Below, one piece after another: positions 60,705 through 64,000 of a stretch of DNA of 64,000 nucleotides (positions within the stretch are counted from its first letter, which is position 1; each line of letters begins with the position of its first letter). The notes below the pieces were generated by a model. It saw nothing but the letters and a program-made list of their open reading frames with translations. It was not told the origin of the DNA and searched no databases. The position numbers and the translations under genes were made by a program. This DNA is from Roseateles sp. XES5 (GTDB taxonomy: Bacteria > Pseudomonadota > Alphaproteobacteria > Rhizobiales > Rhizobiaceae): contig NZ_CP084753.1 in assembly GCF_020535545.1 (NCBI RefSeq), positions 310,001 through 374,000 on the forward strand. The letters run 5' to 3'.

Positions 60705-62303
60705 GTGCGAGACCATCTTGGCCGATCCTGCACCCGGGCAGTTCTAGCCGCCGTCCTGTGGTGCTGCCTTGCCGTGACGGCTTTGGCGCACGCCTCGTTG
60801 ACCGGGGCGGTGCCGGCCGATGGTGCACTTGTCGACGCAGCACCCAAAACCCTGTCGCTTTCCTTCAGCGAGCCGGTATCGCCGCTCGTGTTGCGGCTCA
60901 TCCAGCCCGATGGTCAAACGAGAGTGTTGGAAACATTCGTTCTGCGCGACCGAACACTCGAGATTGCGGCACCAGGCGACCTGGCGACAGGAACCCACGT
61001 GCTTGTCTGGCGTGTCGTTTCCGAAGACGGGCACCCCGTTGCGGGCTCCACGATCTTTTCGATTGGCGCGCCGAGCAGCGCACCGCCAGCTGCGGGAGAG
61101 GCGATCGACTGGTCCGTCAGGATCGCCCTTTGGATCACCCGCATCGCCATCTACGCCGGTCTTTTCTTCGGTATCGGTGGCCTCTTCGCTATCCGCTGGC
61201 TGATTCCTGGTGGCATCGACGGATTACCCCTCATAAGACTTGCCCTGTTGCTCGGAATGTCGGCGACCGTGCTCTCCCTTGGTCTGCAGGGTCTCGATGC
61301 CCTGGGCGTGCCGCTCTCCAGCCTGAGGGATCAAACAGTATGGAGAGCCGGCATCGGGACAAGTTTCGGGACGACCGTCACGGTTATCTCTCCCGCATTC
61401 CTTCTTGCAATCGTGGCCTCTTCCAGGGCAGGGCTCGTCGGTCGCGCGGCCTCTCTCGTGGCCATGCTCCTCGCCAGCGCGGCGCTGGCATTGAGTGGCC
61501 ATGCAAGCTCGGCCACACCGCAATGGCTGATGCGGCCGGCGGTCTTCGTCCATGTGATTGCAATTGCCATCTGGATTGGCTCTCTCCTGCCTCTGGCTTA
61601 CGCCTTGCAGTGCGAAAGCGATACCAGGCGGCAAGCGCTTGGCCGTTTTTCCCGGATCATCCCGGTCTTTGTCGCCGCCCTGACAACCGCCGGCCTGTTG
61701 CTGGCCGTCGTGCAGGTTCAAGACGTCGGCCCGCTTTTTTCGACGGCCTATGGCAATGTGCTTCTGGCAAAGACGGCCCTGCTCGCGATCCTGTTCCTGC
61801 TCGTCGCAACAAACCGCTGGGTTCTCACGAACCCGGTAGAACGCGGCGAGCATGCTGCGGCAGCGCGTCTTGCGCGCGCCGTTGTCGCCGAGATCCTGAT
61901 CGTCCTTGCCATTTTCGCCGTCGCCGCCATGTGGCGGTTCACGCCTCCGCCCCGCGCGTTGCTGCTCGTGGCGGCCCAGCCGGCTTCGATCCATATCCAT
62001 TCGGACAAGGCGATGGCCGAAGTGACCGTCACTCCCGGCCGTGCCGGGCCGGTCGACGTGTCCGCCATCATTCTGGCACCTGACTTCTCGGCCATCATCC
62101 CGAAGGAGGTGACCTTCGTGCTTTCCAATCCTCGGGCGGGCATCGAGGCGATGCGCCGGAAAGCAACCTTGCAGACCAGCGGCGTGTGGCTTGCTTCGGA
62201 CGTTGTCGTGCCCATTGCCGGAGAGTGGCGTCTGAGGGTCGACATTCTCATCAGCGATTTTGAACTCGTACGGCTGCAAGACACGATCAAAATCGCCCGC
62301 TAG
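60705..62303 (+). CDS. CopC-CopD fusion, copper import/resistance protein
   Basis: A 532-residue protein with a signal segment, a periplasmic CopC domain (mature start HASLTGAVPADGAL, with copper-ligand His in DGHPVAGSTIFSIG) followed by a CopD membrane domain of about eight helices and a periplasmic C-terminal tail (IHIHSDKAMAEVTVTPG, rich in His). Fused CopCD proteins move copper across the inner membrane. I chose the GTG at 60705 with GGAG upstream; the earlier ATG at 60654 lies in the hairpin. It ends at the two-hairpin repeat. Confidence 0.9.
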   Translation: MRDHLGRSCTRAVLAAVLWCCLAVTALAHASLTGAVPADGALVDAAPKTLSLSFSEPVSPLVLRLIQPDGQTRVLETFVLRDRTLEIAAPGDLATGTHVLVWRVVSEDGHPVAGSTIFSIGAPSSAPPAAGEAIDWSVRIALWITRIAIYAGLFFGIGGLFAIRWLIPGGIDGLPLIRLALLLGMSATVLSLGLQGLDALGVPLSSLRDQTVWRAGIGTSFGTTVTVISPAFLLAIVASSRAGLVGRAASLVAMLLASAALALSGHASSATPQWLMRPAVFVHVIAIAIWIGSLLPLAYALQCESDTRRQALGRFSRIIPVFVAALTTAGLLLAVVQVQDVGPLFSTAYGNVLLAKTALLAILFLLVATNRWVLTNPVERGEHAAAARLARAVVAEILIVLAIFAVAAMWRFTPPPRALLLVAAQPASIHIHSDKAMAEVTVTPGRAGPVDVSAIILAPDFSAIIPKEVTFVLSNPRAGIEAMRRKATLQTSGVWLASDVVVPIAGEWRLRVDILISDFELVRLQDTIKIAR

Positions 62304-62399
62304 AGCATGTCAGGTTCAGATTGAACCGGACATGCTCTGAATTCTTTTGTTTTCGTTTGTCTTTTCGGGAAAACCGGTTCCCACTTTTCCCTGACAAAC
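62302..62399. repeat. Two-hairpin intergenic repeat element
   Basis: The first hairpin pairs AGAGCATGTC-GGTTCA (62302-62318) with TGAACC-GACATGCTCT (62322-62338), with one mismatch and a 3-base loop; it includes the last two bases of the CopCD stop. A T-rich stretch follows. The second pairs GTTTGTC (62355-62361) with GACAAAC (62393-62399), and inside it GGGAAAA (62367-62373) with TTTTCCC (62385-62391). This layout is a common repeated element in Rhizobiaceae genomes and can act as terminator. The rest of the gap to 62593 holds nothing else I can support. Confidence 0.7.
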
Positions 62400-62593
62400 T
62401 CTAATGCGGACCACCGTGCCAGCAGGGGCACCGTTCGCTCTTCGACGACAGACGGCATGCGCGGCGGCGGGTGGAGGACCTCACGACGCGACAGTAGAGC
62501 GGCGGTGCGATGCGCCACATCCATGAGAGGCTTTGCACCGTGCGGCCCGAAAGCTGGCAACACACAGGTTGACACTCGGCCAACAAAAATCGT

Positions 62594-62617
62594 ATTGGAA
62601 TTTCTATAAATTACAAT
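62594..62617. promoter_or_regulatory. Candidate operator upstream of lldD-like gene
   Basis: Arms ATTGGAATTT (62594-62603) and AAATTACAAT (62608-62617) pair at 9 of 10 positions with a 4-base spacer; the site ends 22 bases before the start codon at 62640. An IclR regulator gene begins just downstream of the enzyme gene and is the most likely ligand. Confidence 0.55.
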
Positions 62618-62639
62618 GTGATTTCTTTGGGAGCGCCGA

Positions 62640-63788
62640 ATGAAGCCACTTAACGTTGCCGACTATCGCCTTGCCGCAAAAAGGCGGCTTCCGCGGGGAA
62701 TGTTCGAATACATCGATCGGGGCACGGAGGATGAGGTGGGCCTGCGCGGCATCCGCTCCCGGCTTGACGAAACCAAGCTTGAACAATTCGTTCTCAATGA
62801 CGTCTCCAAACCCGACACCTCCACGGTGATCTTCGGAGAAAAACTTCCGCTACCTGTCATCGTCTCGCCCACTGCCGTTGCCGGTCTCCTCTGGCATGAC
62901 GGGGAGGTGCAGCTCGCCCGCGCCGCGCGCGCCGCGGGCATCCCGTTCTGCGTGGCGACACAATCGATGACATCGATGGAGGACATCGCGGCCCGCGCCG
63001 CCGGTACAAATCTCTGGTTCCAGCTCTATGTGTTCGAAGACCGCCAATTGACGCGCGATCTGCTACGGCGAGCCAAAGCGCTCGGCATTCGCAACCTGCT
63101 CTTTACCGCCGACACGCCACGATCGCCGAAGAAGGAATGGAACACGCGCAACGGCTTCGGCATCCCGATCAAGCCGACTCTGGCCGGTGGGCTGGATGTC
63201 CTGGCGCATCCGCGCTGGTCGGTCTCGGTCATGCTGCGCTACCTGATGACGACCGGGATGCCGACCTATGCGCATTATCCGCCTGAATACCGTACGCGCA
63301 TCACGAGGGCGCTGGTCTGGGACAATGTCCGGCTCGCCCGACGGCTGACCTGGGAGGACTTTTCCGACATACGCCGGGAGTGGGAGGGCAATCTCATTCT
63401 AAAGGGTGTGCTCAGCCCCGCGGATGCAGAGCGAGCGTTATCGCACGGGGCCGATGGCATCGTCGTCTCCTGCCATGGCGGACGCAACCTCGACTCGGCT
63501 CCGGTCGCTCTGGACGCCCTGCCTCGCATTGCAGACGCGGTGGCCGGCCGCATGACGGTGCTTGCCGACAGCGGCATCCGGCGTGGCAGCGACATTGTCA
63601 AATACCTTGCCGCCGGTGCAGATGCGGTTCTGATCGGCCGCGCGCCTCTATACGGAACGGCGGCGGCGGGCGAAGCGGGTGCAACGGGCGTGATCGAGAT
63701 CCTGCGCGAGGAGCTTGACCACTGCATGGCCTTTACCGGCCGCACGCGCCTTTCGGAGATAGGCCGCGACGCGATCTGGCCGACCTGA
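62640..63788 (+). CDS. FMN-dependent alpha-hydroxyacid dehydrogenase (L-lactate dehydrogenase type)
   Basis: LldD/glycolate-oxidase-family flavoprotein of 382 residues. FMN and active-site regions are visible: VSPTAVAGLLWHDGE, FQLYVFEDR, the phosphate-binding part DSGIRRGSDIVK and LIGRAPLYG, and the catalytic base H279 in VSCHGGRNLD. The family normally has Asn before that His; here it is C278. The enzyme oxidises an L-2-hydroxyacid (lactate, glycolate, mandelate-like). The substitution suggests a substrate other than plain lactate, but activity looks intact. Confidence 0.88.
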   Translation: MKPLNVADYRLAAKRRLPRGMFEYIDRGTEDEVGLRGIRSRLDETKLEQFVLNDVSKPDTSTVIFGEKLPLPVIVSPTAVAGLLWHDGEVQLARAARAAGIPFCVATQSMTSMEDIAARAAGTNLWFQLYVFEDRQLTRDLLRRAKALGIRNLLFTADTPRSPKKEWNTRNGFGIPIKPTLAGGLDVLAHPRWSVSVMLRYLMTTGMPTYAHYPPEYRTRITRALVWDNVRLARRLTWEDFSDIRREWEGNLILKGVLSPADAERALSHGADGIVVSCHGGRNLDSAPVALDALPRIADAVAGRMTVLADSGIRRGSDIVKYLAAGADAVLIGRAPLYGTAAAGEAGATGVIEILREELDHCMAFTGRTRLSEIGRDAIWPT

Positions 63789-63908
63789 ACCTTTCGACGC
63801 CTGCAGTGTGCACATCAATCTTGCCCCGTCCCCTCGACGCGGACGCGTTAGGCGGGCATTGTCGGGCAGGATCGCCGGCCCTGTGCCTCGGTCCGAGAGT
63901 GCAGGCGA

Positions 63909-64000
63909 ATGGGGCTGGATGACGGTATGTCGGAACTGAAAAAGGATGCGGACGATCACCTTCTGGTGGGCAGTGTCGTCAAGGCTTTCCGTGTCCTGGA
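63909..64000 (+). CDS. IclR-family transcriptional regulator, N-terminal part (partial)
   Basis: Only the first 30 codons lie in the window. The sequence VGSVVKAFRVLE matches the beginning of the IclR winged-helix domain. An in-frame ATG at 63927 is an alternative start. It follows the lldD-like gene by 120 bases on the same strand and probably regulates it through the inverted repeat at 62594-62617. Confidence 0.75.
   Translation, partial: MGLDDGMSELKKDADDHLLVGSVVKAFRVL

Overview
The window looks like an accessory, catabolism-rich stretch of a high-GC alphaproteobacterium, most likely Rhizobiaceae. It is probably a chromid or megaplasmid, or a chromosomal island. The evidence is dense ABC uptake operons paired with LysR, LacI, GntR, AraC, XRE and IclR regulators, an EnuR/EutA/DoeA ectoine set, strong GC bias at third codon positions, and a two-hairpin intergenic repeat at 62302-62399 of a kind common in Rhizobiaceae. 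No rRNA, tRNA, CRISPR array, insertion sequence or replication origin was seen.

Left part (1-9216, minus strand): an XRE-cupin regulator leads a tightly coupled operon for a dipeptide/oligopeptide-type ABC transporter (binding protein, two permeases, two ATPases), then a GAF-domain protein and the start of a hydantoinase/oxoprolinase A subunit that runs off the edge. Two tandem GcvA-like LysR genes follow.

9217-13463 (plus strand): divergent from the second LysR, an isochorismatase-fold hydrolase, a GYD-domain protein, a family-3 binding protein, a permease, an ATPase and an MBL-fold hydrolase form an uptake and hydrolysis module of unknown substrate. A secreted caspase-like protein (13557-15290) stands alone.

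15510-20126 (minus): enuR-eutA-doeA-doeB2, a reduced ectoine degradation cluster. 20258-26208 (minus): a ribose-type ABC transporter with a polysaccharide deacetylase-like protein and an LhgO-like oxidase, divergent from an AraC regulator with a direct-repeat site.

27252-33921: a LacI regulator divergent from an NCS2 permease, purine-deaminase-like amidohydrolase and TauE/SafE operon; then a PhyH dioxygenase divergent from another LacI regulator across a perfect 20-bp palindrome.

33976-42495: a phospholyase-like class III aminotransferase and an APH-fold kinase, divergent from a GntR regulator, an SDR and a polyamine-type ABC transporter. Together they suggest uptake, phosphorylation and elimination of a hydroxylated amine. 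42849-46392: a KaiC-like double ATPase overlapping a hybrid histidine kinase.

46442-49708 (minus): an FAD-linked D-2-hydroxyacid dehydrogenase-like enzyme and the formaldehyde pair gfa and frmA. 49751-55277 (minus): an amino-acid/peptide ABC operon whose ATPase is fused to an M14-like DUF2817 peptidase domain and which starts with a HisC-like aminotransferase; this fusion is the most unusual gene in the window. 55320-58514: a Rieske oxygenase with its reductase, divergent from a LysR gene. 58685-62303: an iron-sulfur repair protein and a copper-handling set (small Cys protein, YcnI, CopC-CopD fusion). 62640-64000: an LldD-family dehydrogenase and the start of an IclR regulator.
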